Source: Lentimicrobiaceae bacterium
Lineage (GTDB): Bacteria; Bacteroidota; Bacteroidia; Bacteroidales; JAGONC01
Assembly: GCA_017993235.1 (NCBI GenBank)
Contig: JAGONC010000017.1
Coordinates: 1 to 62,007 of the forward strand
Reading direction: 5' to 3'
Length of the DNA stretch: 62,007 nucleotides
Shown here: in pieces, positions 54,387-61,217 of the stretch
Layout: every line of letters begins with the position of its first letter
Numbering within the stretch: the first letter of the stretch is position 1
The notes under the pieces: generated by a model
Databases searched by the model: none
What the model saw: the letters and a program-made list of their open reading frames with translations, nothing else
Told to the model about the DNA's origin: nothing
Position numbers and translations under genes: made by a program

Positions 54387-54480
54387 TAAATCCCAAACAC
54401 CAGGATCCAAATTCCAAACAAATCCCAATACTCAAATTCCATACTTGCTGTCCACTGACTGTTGACTGCTGACTGCTGAC
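54387..54480 (-). repeat. GGAATTTGG-type repeat followed by TGACTGC word repeat
   Basis: 54387-54440 has the same word order as 36622-36677 on the same strand, again directly upstream of a -7 box. 54452-54480 is the seven-base GACTGTT/GACTGCT series, ending next to the stop codon of the hydrolase gene. Confidence 0.8.
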
Positions 54481-54483
54481 TGG

Positions 54484-55266
54484 CTACCGGCTACTTAACA
54501 ACCCCCCGATAAACTCTACCATCCTCCCCAGCACAAACTCCTCCGCCTGCTGATGGGGGATATGTCCGCAATCGGGAATGATCTCCGCTTCTATGGGTGC
54601 TTTGATATGTTTACTGATCGACCAGAGCTGTTCCTCCGTTCCGTATTCATCCTGTCTTCCCTGGATAAACAGAAGAGGTGCTGTGATATGAGGCAGGTAA
54701 GATTCGATGTTCCATTCTCCGGCCCGTTCATCGGTCCAGACATTGGCCCATCCCCAGAAAGCCGAATCGGTATTCGGACCGTGGTATTTATGGAGCCGTT
54801 CTTTCAGGTCACCATACTGGTATGCCCAGATGGCAGCTTTGAGGCCCTGGGCTGATACGTCTTCGATTTTAACGTGGGGAGCTTCAAGGATCAGTGCCTG
54901 CACGCGTTCCGGAAATTTTGAAGCAAATAAAAGGGCAATGGAACCACCGTCGCTGTGCCCGACCAGGATCAGAGGTTTATGGATGTTCAGCTTTTCCAGC
55001 AGCTCCGGCAGTACCTCAAAGGCTTCATGAAACAGGAAATCCGGCTGACGCGGTTCCAGAAGTTCATCGGACGTGCCGTACCCGTAACGGTCATAGACAA
55101 TTCCCGTAAGCCCTGTCGCCCTGCAAAGCTGATCAGGAAAGTCTTTCCATTTACCGATACAACCAAGGCCTTCATGCAGGAAGACCAAGACAGGTGACCA
55201 GACAGATTTCTTGATGATCCTATAACCCAGTGTATGACCCTGAACCTGTATCTTACGAACCATCAC
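54484..55266 (-). CDS. Alpha/beta-fold hydrolase
   Basis: A 260-residue hydrolase. The nucleophile elbow is GHSDGG (Ser about 103), the oxyanion HEGLGC lies near residue 31, the acid is probably in GRQDEYG near residue 207, and the catalytic His is in DCGHIPHQQ near residue 235. YDRYGYGTSD in place of the common DxRGxGxS is typical of small esterase/lactonase members. No signal peptide, so cytoplasmic. The natural substrate is not evident; a thioesterase or enol-lactone hydrolase acting on intermediates of the surrounding acyl-CoA pathway is possible. Confidence 0.85.
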   Translation of the reverse strand: MMVRKIQVQGHTLGYRIIKKSVWSPVLVFLHEGLGCIGKWKDFPDQLCRATGLTGIVYDRYGYGTSDELLEPRQPDFLFHEAFEVLPELLEKLNIHKPLILVGHSDGGSIALLFASKFPERVQALILEAPHVKIEDVSAQGLKAAIWAYQYGDLKERLHKYHGPNTDSAFWGWANVWTDERAGEWNIESYLPHITAPLLFIQGRQDEYGTEEQLWSISKHIKAPIEAEIIPDCGHIPHQQAEEFVLGRMVEFIGGLLSSR

Positions 55267-55394
55267 TCCTTCGTGCCCTCCTTTATTCCTCCGTGGTCTA
55301 AGTAGTTAAATGTAATGTATGAATCCCAAGGTATCCCGATTGATAGCCGGACTGGACCTTTATTCCGGTGCAATGACCGGGGAATCTACCTAAT

Positions 55395-55448
55395 ACCCCT
55401 CCTCCGTCCCCTCCCCTGCCAGCAGGGGAGGGGTGCAGGGGTTGGGTA
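55395..55448. repeat. Third copy of the CCCCTCCCC palindromic element
   Basis: CCCCTCCCCTGC (55408-55419) and GCAGGGGAGGGG (55422-55433) form a perfect 12-bp stem with a two-base loop. The flanks (AATACCCCTCC on the left, GGGGTTGGG on the right) match the ends of the element at 16904-16981 read in the other orientation. It lies in the 203-bp gap between the hydrolase and the monooxygenase. Confidence 0.8.
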
Positions 55449-55469
55449 CATTGAACGTATCCTTTACTC

Positions 55470-56417
55470 CTAAAACTTTTCCTCTGCCAGTTCCCTCTTT
55501 GCCTGATGAAATTCCCGCATGATCTCCTCCACGATCTCCCTCGCCGGCTTGATCGTATCGATCTGCGCCGACACCTGCCCGATCTCCAGTTCCCCTTCTT
55601 CCGTATTACCTTCAAACATCCCCAGCCTGGCCCGGCCCCGTCCTAAAAGTTCCATCATTTCCTCCCTTGTTGCACCTCTCGCTTCTAGTTCCTCGACCTT
55701 CCGGAGGAACTCATTTTTGATCAGCCTGACCGGGATGACGCTTTTCAGTGTCAGTTTGGTATCCCCGTCGCGGGCATCCACGATCTTTTGTTTGAAAGCC
55801 GGGTGCGCGGATGACTCTTCCGAGGCGGCAAAACGACTGCCGATCTGTACGCCTTCCGCTCCCAGGGCAAAGGCGGCCAGCATAGCACGGCCGGATGCAA
55901 TCCCCCCGGCAGCGATAAGCGGTAACGAAACGGATTTCCGGATCAGCGGGATCAACGCCATGGTAGTGATCTCTTCGATGCCATTATGACCTCCCGCCTC
56001 AAAGCCTTCGGCGACAATGGCATCCACACCGGCTTCCTCACATTTGATAGCAAACCTCTGGTTGGCAATGACATGCGCCACTACCATACCCTGCTGCTTA
56101 AACAATGAGGTGTATTTTTGGGGATTGCCGGCCGACGTAAATACGATCCTGACTCCCTCTTCGATCACGATGTTAACCATTTCATCCACCGGTGGGTAGA
56201 TCAGGGGAAGGTTGACTCCAAACGGCTTCTGTGTGGCCGCTTTTGCCTTCCGGATATGCTGCCGGAAAATATCGGGGTACATCGAACCTCCGCCAATGAG
56301 ACCCAGTCCCCCGGCGTTGCTCACGGCTGAGGCGAGTTCCCATCCGCTGCACCAGATCATCCCGCCCTGGATGATGGGATACCGGATCCCGAACAACTCA
56401 GTTACCCGGTTGCTCAT
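55470..56417 (-). CDS. Nitronate monooxygenase / FabK-like FMN enzyme
   Basis: A 315-residue TIM-barrel FMN protein. It begins MSNRVTELFGIRYPIIQGGMIW and has VVAHVIANQRFA, VAEGFEAGGHNG and PLIAAGGIASGRAM with the FMN phosphate site, the pattern shared by 2-nitropropane dioxygenase and FabK-type enoyl-ACP reductases. The frame opens at 56459, but ATG 56417 matches the family start. It overlaps the DUF4342 gene end by 20 bp. In a beta-oxidation neighbourhood a role as an enoyl reductase or in handling toxic nitronates are both possible, and the sequence does not decide. Confidence 0.85.
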   Translation of the reverse strand: MSNRVTELFGIRYPIIQGGMIWCSGWELASAVSNAGGLGLIGGGSMYPDIFRQHIRKAKAATQKPFGVNLPLIYPPVDEMVNIVIEEGVRIVFTSAGNPQKYTSLFKQQGMVVAHVIANQRFAIKCEEAGVDAIVAEGFEAGGHNGIEEITTMALIPLIRKSVSLPLIAAGGIASGRAMLAAFALGAEGVQIGSRFAASEESSAHPAFKQKIVDARDGDTKLTLKSVIPVRLIKNEFLRKVEELEARGATREEMMELLGRGRARLGMFEGNTEEGELEIGQVSAQIDTIKPAREIVEEIMREFHQAKRELAEEKF

Positions 56418-56679
56418 CTTTTTTTGCCTCAGGTTCCTCTTCCGACTTGTATACCTCAATGGTATAATCAGCTGCCAGCGCAGCTACTGCTCCAACTGCG
56501 GCCAGGATGGGTGCGAAAACGGCACCGATCACCCCAAAAGTAAGGGGCAGTTCCATGATGGTTTTGCCTTCGTCATTTTTAATGATGATCCTCCGGATAT
56601 TCCCTTCATGAATGATATCTTTTACCTTGTCAAGAAGCTCCTGGCCTTTTACTTTAAATTCCTCTTTGAATTCGGGCAT
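56398..56679 (-). CDS. DUF4342 small protein
   Basis: A 93-residue protein: a Lys/Glu-rich helix (KGQELLDKVKDIIHEGNIRRI), a short beta part (IIKNDEGKTIMELPLTFGV), then one hydrophobic Ala-rich helix (about 50-72) and a charged tail. This is the DUF4342 layout. It is probably a small inner-membrane-associated protein. It overlaps the start of the monooxygenase gene by 20 bp, so the two are translationally coupled. Function unknown. Confidence 0.8.
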   Translation of the reverse strand: MPEFKEEFKVKGQELLDKVKDIIHEGNIRRIIIKNDEGKTIMELPLTFGVIGAVFAPILAAVGAVAALAADYTIEVYKSEEEPEAKKDEQPGN

Positions 56680-56686
56680 AGAATAA

Positions 56687-56835
56687 TGGTTATTCGTGGT
56701 TATTTGCTCGGCCTTTCAGGCCTCGCGTTATTCGTTGTTAAATTGTCAAACTGTTAAATTGTTAAACTGTTAAATTGTTAAACTGTTAAATTGCTATTAA
56801 TATACTGTTGACTGTTGACCGTTGACTGTCGACTG
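56687..56835. repeat. Cluster of three word repeats between the DUF4342 and thiolase genes
   Basis: 56687-56735 is a TTATTCGTGG element enclosing a CGGCCTTTCAGGCC hairpin; 56738-56800 is the TTAAACTG/TTAAATTG eight-base series; 56804-56835 is the GACTGTT series, running up to the thiolase stop codon. Confidence 0.8.
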
Positions 56836-56836
56836 T

Positions 56837-58084
56837 CTACCCCCCCTTTTTATACACGATCACCACCACTGTCACGTCATCCCCGCCCATGTTGATCGTC
56901 ATGCCGTAGGGCCGTTCTTTCGGGATCTCGATCTGTGCGGCGCCGGCATTACCGGTAAGCTGCTCCCAGATGGTGACCGCCTGGTGTACGCCTGTTCCCC
57001 CGGTGGGATGACCCCATCCGATCAGGCCCCCTGTTGTATTGATGGGAATCTTTCCGTCTCGAGCCGTATGTCCGGCAGCAATGAAATCAGCACCTTCACC
57101 GGGTTTGGCAAATCCAAGGGCTTCCACCGACAGGACGCCGGCAATGCTGAAACAGTCGTGCAATTCGATCGTAGCCAGCTCATGGATGGTGATGCCGGCA
57201 GACTCCAGTGCCTGGGCGACAGCTTTTTTAATGGTGGTCAGTTCCGTCAGATCAGGAGGATCATTGGTGATGTTCCTTTCGGCCTGCGCCCAGCCCACCA
57301 CCTCCACTGCCTTATCTTTCTGGATACCGCATCGCTGCAGGCCCTCTTCCGAAAGGATGGCAATGGCAGAGGCACCGTCCGTTACCTTGGAACAATCCAG
57401 TACATTCAGGTTGTCAACGAATGTTGCGCCGTTAAGTCTCATCTTGTGATAGAAAGCCTCCAAATCCTCCACTTTGTTTTCATATTCCTGGGCTGTGGGA
57501 CAGAGCCGTGCATTTTCCACCGCATTGCGGAACCACCTTCCCATGCCTTTACGGGCCCGCTCCTGTCCGCATTTTGCATAATAGGCTCCGGCCCGGTCGC
57601 TGAATTGTCCCGGGAAAAAATAGGCATGCCCGTTCTTCCGTTTCTGATACCAGCCTGCACCGGCAAGGATATCAGCTCCGTAAATAGCCTTGACCGTATT
57701 CTGGACCTCCACACCTACCGTAAGGACCACTTCTGCTGTTTCAGCCAGTACCGACCGCATTCCCGCCATCAGTGCCAGTGCGCCCGATGCACAGGCTCCT
57801 TCTGTACGTGTGCAGGGTTTGAATTGAAGCCCTTCATCGATCATCGGTATGAAGCCCGCAAGGTGTCCCTGTTTGTTGAAGCGTGATGCCATGAAATTGC
57901 CTATTGCTCCTTCATCCACATGTTGAGCGCCTCCTATCTGCCGCAGCGTCCCCTGTCCGGCTTCACGGATATAATGTTCAATGCCGGGGCGGGGTTTCCT
58001 GGGATTGAATTCGCTGCGTCCGGTGCCCATGGCAACGGTATTGTAGCCCGCAGCCATGTATACTTTACGTCTTAGCTTCTGCAT
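56837..58084 (-). CDS. SCP2-type thiolase (3-ketoacyl-CoA thiolase/acetyltransferase)
   Basis: A 415-residue thiolase-fold protein that cleaves 3-ketoacyl-CoA with CoA or runs in reverse. The nucleophile Cys lies in EGACASGALA (about residue 96); the C-terminal active-site His is in GWGHPTGGTG. LDCSKVTDGASAI and IELHDCFS are typical of the SCP2/acetyl-CoA acetyltransferase branch that acts on longer or branched chains and lacks the second CxG Cys of classical thiolases. The frame opens at 58105; ATG 58084 (MQKLRRK) is used here, and MAAGYN at 58057 is also possible. A four-unit tandem repeat lies just upstream. Confidence 0.92.
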   Translation of the reverse strand: MQKLRRKVYMAAGYNTVAMGTGRSEFNPRKPRPGIEHYIREAGQGTLRQIGGAQHVDEGAIGNFMASRFNKQGHLAGFIPMIDEGLQFKPCTRTEGACASGALALMAGMRSVLAETAEVVLTVGVEVQNTVKAIYGADILAGAGWYQKRKNGHAYFFPGQFSDRAGAYYAKCGQERARKGMGRWFRNAVENARLCPTAQEYENKVEDLEAFYHKMRLNGATFVDNLNVLDCSKVTDGASAIAILSEEGLQRCGIQKDKAVEVVGWAQAERNITNDPPDLTELTTIKKAVAQALESAGITIHELATIELHDCFSIAGVLSVEALGFAKPGEGADFIAAGHTARDGKIPINTTGGLIGWGHPTGGTGVHQAVTIWEQLTGNAGAAQIEIPKERPYGMTINMGGDDVTVVVIVYKKGG

Positions 58085-58101
58085 AATACACGTTATTTTT
58101 G

Positions 58102-58318
58102 TCATTTGCTCAGCACCTTGCGGCGCTTCGCGTTATTTATGGTTATTCGTAGTCATTTGCTCAGCACCTTGCGGCACTTCGCGCTATTCATGGTCATTCG
58201 TGGTCATTTGCTCAGCACCTTGCGGCGCTTCGCGTTATTCATGGTCATTCGTGGTCATTTGCTCAGCGCCTTGCGGCGCTTGGCGTTATTTATGGTTATT
58301 CGTGGTTATTATGGCTGT
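58102..58318. repeat. Four-unit tandem array of a 51-bp element, TTATTCATGG family
   Basis: Units begin at 58102, 58153, 58204 and 58255, an exact 51-bp period. Each has TCATTTGCTCAGC, a hairpin-prone CCTTGCGGCGCTTCGCG and TTATTCATGGTCATTCG. The units differ by a few bases. The array starts 18 bp upstream of the thiolase start and overlaps the last codons of the four-helix-bundle gene. Confidence 0.9.
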
Positions 58319-58685
58319 TATTTGAAGAGAGTTTATAGATAGATTGAATGAAATTATTCAACTTAATACCCAATATCATTAACTCCGAGTCAATTATTTT
58401 ATAGTCATCACTACTGATCAACTTTCGTTGCTTGGCTTTTGCTAGCCATGTATGAGTTTCATACAACGATCCTCTTGAAAAATATAGGAATCGAATCCTA
58501 TCGTTGTAGTGATACCGTCCAAATCCCTCGCTGATATTGGCAGCAACGGAATCCATTGATCGGACTATCTGTTTACCAACTGTCTCTTTTGCAAACCAAT
58601 CCCATCCTGATATCAGGTTGTAAATTCTTTCTCCCAAAGCCAAAGAACGCTGGTAAATATCCAGATCTTCAAATCCTTTCCCCAT
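58296..58685 (-). CDS. Four-helix-bundle protein (S23 ribosomal intervening-sequence family), copy 2
   Basis: A 129-residue all-helical protein related to 52748-53131. It has FEDLDIYQRSLALGERIYNL, KETVGKQIVRSMDSVAANISEGFGRYHYNDRIRFLYFSRGSLYET and a C-terminal helix ending in an Asn/His-rich tail (SSNNSHNNHE) read from the border of the 51-bp repeat array. The open frame starts at 58703 but MGKGFED at 58685 is the usual family start. Both copies lie within the beta-oxidation block with repeats next to them. Function unknown. Confidence 0.85.
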   Translation of the reverse strand: MGKGFEDLDIYQRSLALGERIYNLISGWDWFAKETVGKQIVRSMDSVAANISEGFGRYHYNDRIRFLYFSRGSLYETHTWLAKAKQRKLISSDDYKIIDSELMILGIKLNNFIQSIYKLSSNNSHNNHE

Positions 58686-58760
58686 AACCCACACTAATAA
58701 CAATTAATCACTATAAATAACTATCTACAGATTAATACTGCATATAGTGATTTTGTTACC

Positions 58761-60101
58761 CTATGAACTGAAATATTCATTTATAGGCCCGTAGGCATGA
58801 AAAAAACCCGTCAACAAAACCGTATTGACATCTGCTTCGCTGAAGGCAACCTTGTCAGTCACCAGTTTTCGGCCAATTTCGTTCGATTTCCGGCCGTAGT
58901 TCATCGCCAGTTTTGCTCCCAGCGCATCCGATTTTTTCAGCTCATTGAAAAAGGCAGCCAGCTTTTCTTCCTTATTTCTCAGCTTTACGGCAGTTTTCCA
59001 GTTAATCGCTGATGGTGGCACCGCACCCAGTTTTTCATCGCATTTACTGCTGAATTCAGCCAGCATGATATATTCTTTTCTATCCGGATCAAAGATGCCT
59101 GCAGGTTTCCCCTTTTCATATCTTAAAAAGCCATTTTTCTGGGATCCATCAGCAAACTGTCCTCCCCTGACACCCATCTCCATCATCTTATCCAGCAGGT
59201 CGCTGTGAAGATCTTCGTCAGGCAGGAATGGATTCATGACCTTCATGATGAACTGCGTGACATCAATGCCCACATAATCGATCAGCTGGAAGATCCCCAT
59301 CGGTCGTACCAGGTAATCCTGTGTGACCCTGTTGACCATATAAAGAGCTTCATGGAAAGGCATTTCTTTCGACAATCGTTCTGCCTCATGGATGCCATAC
59401 AACGCATCCCGCATGAAATGACCGTTCCCGATGAATCCGGCAAAATCATTCGAGGGAACCACCACCTTTTTAAGGTTTTTGGCATAATCCAGTGCGAAAG
59501 CTTTTGCCTCAGGTAATGTGCTGTCCGTAACAATCAGTTCGACAAGCTTTTGCACGGCCGGGGGATTGTAAAAATGAAATCCCAGCACACGTCCTCCCAG
59601 ATTGGCCCCTTCATCCAGCAGGTGGATCGGGACGGAGGAGGTGTTGGTAAAGAACCAGGGCTTGTGAGGGTTGTTCTGGTCGATCTGACTGAAAAGTTTG
59701 ATCTTCAGGTCCTTGTTCTCGTTCACCGCTTCAAAGATCAGGTGCGAATCGTAAGCAGCCTCTATCCGTGTGACCCGCCTGACAATGCTCAGGGTATCCC
59801 TCACATACTGATCGATGATCTCGCTGTTCTCGATCAAGTCGGGCCGGTCGGCATACGCTTTGCGAAGCCCTACCACTTTTTTCTCGGCGATCTTCAATAC
59901 CTGGGGCCCCAGGTAATCCTTCAGGCCTGCCAGCGCTTCCTGGGAGATATCGATGGCATTCAGCGCAAAAGGTTTCCCTTTATTCTCCGGTTTAAGGCTG
60001 AGGTCCATCATTTCAACGACGGTCAGCAACAGGATGCCGCTGCCCATTTTCCCGGCAGCGCCCAGTACGGATACATTTCGTAATCGTTCGTCGTAGGTCA
60101 T
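58761..60101 (-). CDS. 3-hydroxyacyl-CoA dehydrogenase
   Basis: A 446-residue NAD-dependent enzyme that oxidises 3-hydroxyacyl-CoA to 3-ketoacyl-CoA. It begins with the Rossmann motif VLGAAGKMGSG, has EAVNENKDLKIKLF, TNTSSVPI, GFHFYNPP with the catalytic His, and FAGFIGNGHFMRDAL, followed by two C-terminal helical domains. It is longer than the 280-310 residues of bacterial Hbd and lacks the hydratase part of FadB, so it is a stand-alone, extended type. The enoyl-CoA hydratase lies upstream and the thiolase downstream on the same strand, giving three consecutive beta-oxidation steps. Confidence 0.92.
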   Translation of the reverse strand: MTYDERLRNVSVLGAAGKMGSGILLLTVVEMMDLSLKPENKGKPFALNAIDISQEALAGLKDYLGPQVLKIAEKKVVGLRKAYADRPDLIENSEIIDQYVRDTLSIVRRVTRIEAAYDSHLIFEAVNENKDLKIKLFSQIDQNNPHKPWFFTNTSSVPIHLLDEGANLGGRVLGFHFYNPPAVQKLVELIVTDSTLPEAKAFALDYAKNLKKVVVPSNDFAGFIGNGHFMRDALYGIHEAERLSKEMPFHEALYMVNRVTQDYLVRPMGIFQLIDYVGIDVTQFIMKVMNPFLPDEDLHSDLLDKMMEMGVRGGQFADGSQKNGFLRYEKGKPAGIFDPDRKEYIMLAEFSSKCDEKLGAVPPSAINWKTAVKLRNKEEKLAAFFNELKKSDALGAKLAMNYGRKSNEIGRKLVTDKVAFSEADVNTVLLTGFFHAYGPINEYFSS

Positions 60102-60107
60102 AGGAGA

Positions 60108-60310
60108 GGGTTATTTGTGGTTATTTGTTGTTATGCATTGTCATTCGTTGTCATTCGTTGTCATTTGCGCGGCACGGAGTTTATCCCGACGAAAGTCGGT
60201 AGCCCCTCACGTCATTAATGGTCAATCATCTACAACTCAATGACTATTGAATGACTATCGAATGACTATTGAATGACTATCGAATGACTATTGAATGACC
60301 ATTGAATGAC
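60108..60310. repeat. TTATTTGTGG element and 11-base TGACTATTGAA tandem repeat
   Basis: 60108-60222 has the GGTTATTTGTGG/GTCATTCGTT words around a hairpin (CCGACGAAAGTCGG, 60187-60200), starting 7 bp upstream of the hydroxyacyl-CoA dehydrogenase ATG. 60239-60308 is a series of six units of TGACTATTGAA or TGACTATCGAA. Confidence 0.8.
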
Positions 60311-60316
60311 TCTTTC

Positions 60317-61084
60317 TTACCAATTCGCCTTCCTCTTCTCCAAAAACGCCTTCATTCCCTCCTCCCCCTCGGCTTTGAACTGGGAGCTGAAATATTCCGA
60401 TTCAAGTTCGCAGCCTTCCATAAAATCTGCCTGGATACCATTGCGGGTCACGTATTTGACTTTCCGTATCGCCTCGGGTCCCTTCGACAGGATCGTACGT
60501 GCAATCTTCAGGGTTTCTTCCATCAGTTGTTCATGTTCCACAACCTTCTGTACCAGCCCCATCCGGAGCGCTTCTTCGGCACCGATCACCTCGGCCGTCA
60601 TTAAAAGATAAAGTGCGTTGCCCAGTCCGATCAGTCTCGGTAAGCGCTGCGTGCCGCCATAACCGGGGATCATGCCAAGATTGACCTCTGGCTGACCGAA
60701 CTTCGCTTTGTTACTGGCGATACGAATATCGCAACCCAGCGTCAGCTCCAGGCCTCCGCCCAGCGCATATCCGTTGATGGCTGCGATCACAGGGATCTTC
60801 ATGGTAAAGAACCTGCGGAAGGTTGCCTGTCCCATCCTCGAAAAAGCCTTGCCCTGTTCCGGGGTCATATCCGCCATCTCTGCGATATCAGCACCCGCCA
60901 CAAACGCCTTCCCTTCGCCGGTGAGGATCATGATCCTGACCGAATCATCATCCGATATCCGCGCAATCAGGTCATCCATTTCATGGAAAAAGTTGGAATT
61001 CAGCGCATTCAGCGCTTCCGGACGACAGACCGTCACGATGGCAATGCCTTCCTGAACCTGAACCTTTAAATTTTTGTACTCCAT
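60317..61084 (-). CDS. Enoyl-CoA hydratase (crotonase)
   Basis: A 255-residue crotonase-fold enzyme that hydrates trans-2-enoyl-CoA. It has AFVAGADIAEM, the oxyanion segment AINGYALGGGLELTLGCD with one catalytic Glu, and FGQPEVNLGMIPGYGGTQRL with the second, as in true hydratases. Length is normal. It is the first gene of the minus-strand beta-oxidation block, with a good promoter 26 bp upstream, and its gap to the hydroxyacyl-CoA dehydrogenase (215 bp) is filled with repeats. Confidence 0.95.
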   Translation of the reverse strand: MEYKNLKVQVQEGIAIVTVCRPEALNALNSNFFHEMDDLIARISDDDSVRIMILTGEGKAFVAGADIAEMADMTPEQGKAFSRMGQATFRRFFTMKIPVIAAINGYALGGGLELTLGCDIRIASNKAKFGQPEVNLGMIPGYGGTQRLPRLIGLGNALYLLMTAEVIGAEEALRMGLVQKVVEHEQLMEETLKIARTILSKGPEAIRKVKYVTRNGIQADFMEGCELESEYFSSQFKAEGEEGMKAFLEKRKANW

Positions 61085-61109
61085 AGAATTTCAGTCTTTA
61101 AGCTCCTTA

Positions 61110-61117
61110 CAAATATA
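61110..61117 (-). promoter_or_regulatory. -7 promoter box for the enoyl-CoA hydratase
   Basis: Minus-strand TATATTTG, exact match, with a TTTTTG about 18-19 bp upstream (61130-61140) in place of the -33 element. This is the most complete promoter seen in the window. Confidence 0.7.
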
Positions 61118-61217
61118 AAGAATCGTCCGGATTGACAAAAATTCTAACGTCAAATGCTGACTTTGCAGATGGAATGCTACGAAATTAACTATTTTGGTCA
61201 AAATTTTCTCTCCCGCA

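Noticed and set aside
54346..54435. A 30-residue N-terminal extension of the acyl-CoA dehydrogenase
   Set aside because: Translated repeat upstream of a consensus -7 box at 54369-54376.
56822..57886. A 354-codon plus-strand open frame
   Set aside because: Antisense to the thiolase, which has a full set of active-site motifs; it is the by-product of codon bias.
58102..58318. Possible CRISPR array
   Set aside because: The 51-bp units are contiguous with no unique spacers and there are no cas genes.
58056..58325. A repetitive plus-strand frame with 17-residue periodic units
   Set aside because: The period comes from the 51-bp DNA repeat; there is no start region or homology, and it overlaps the thiolase start.
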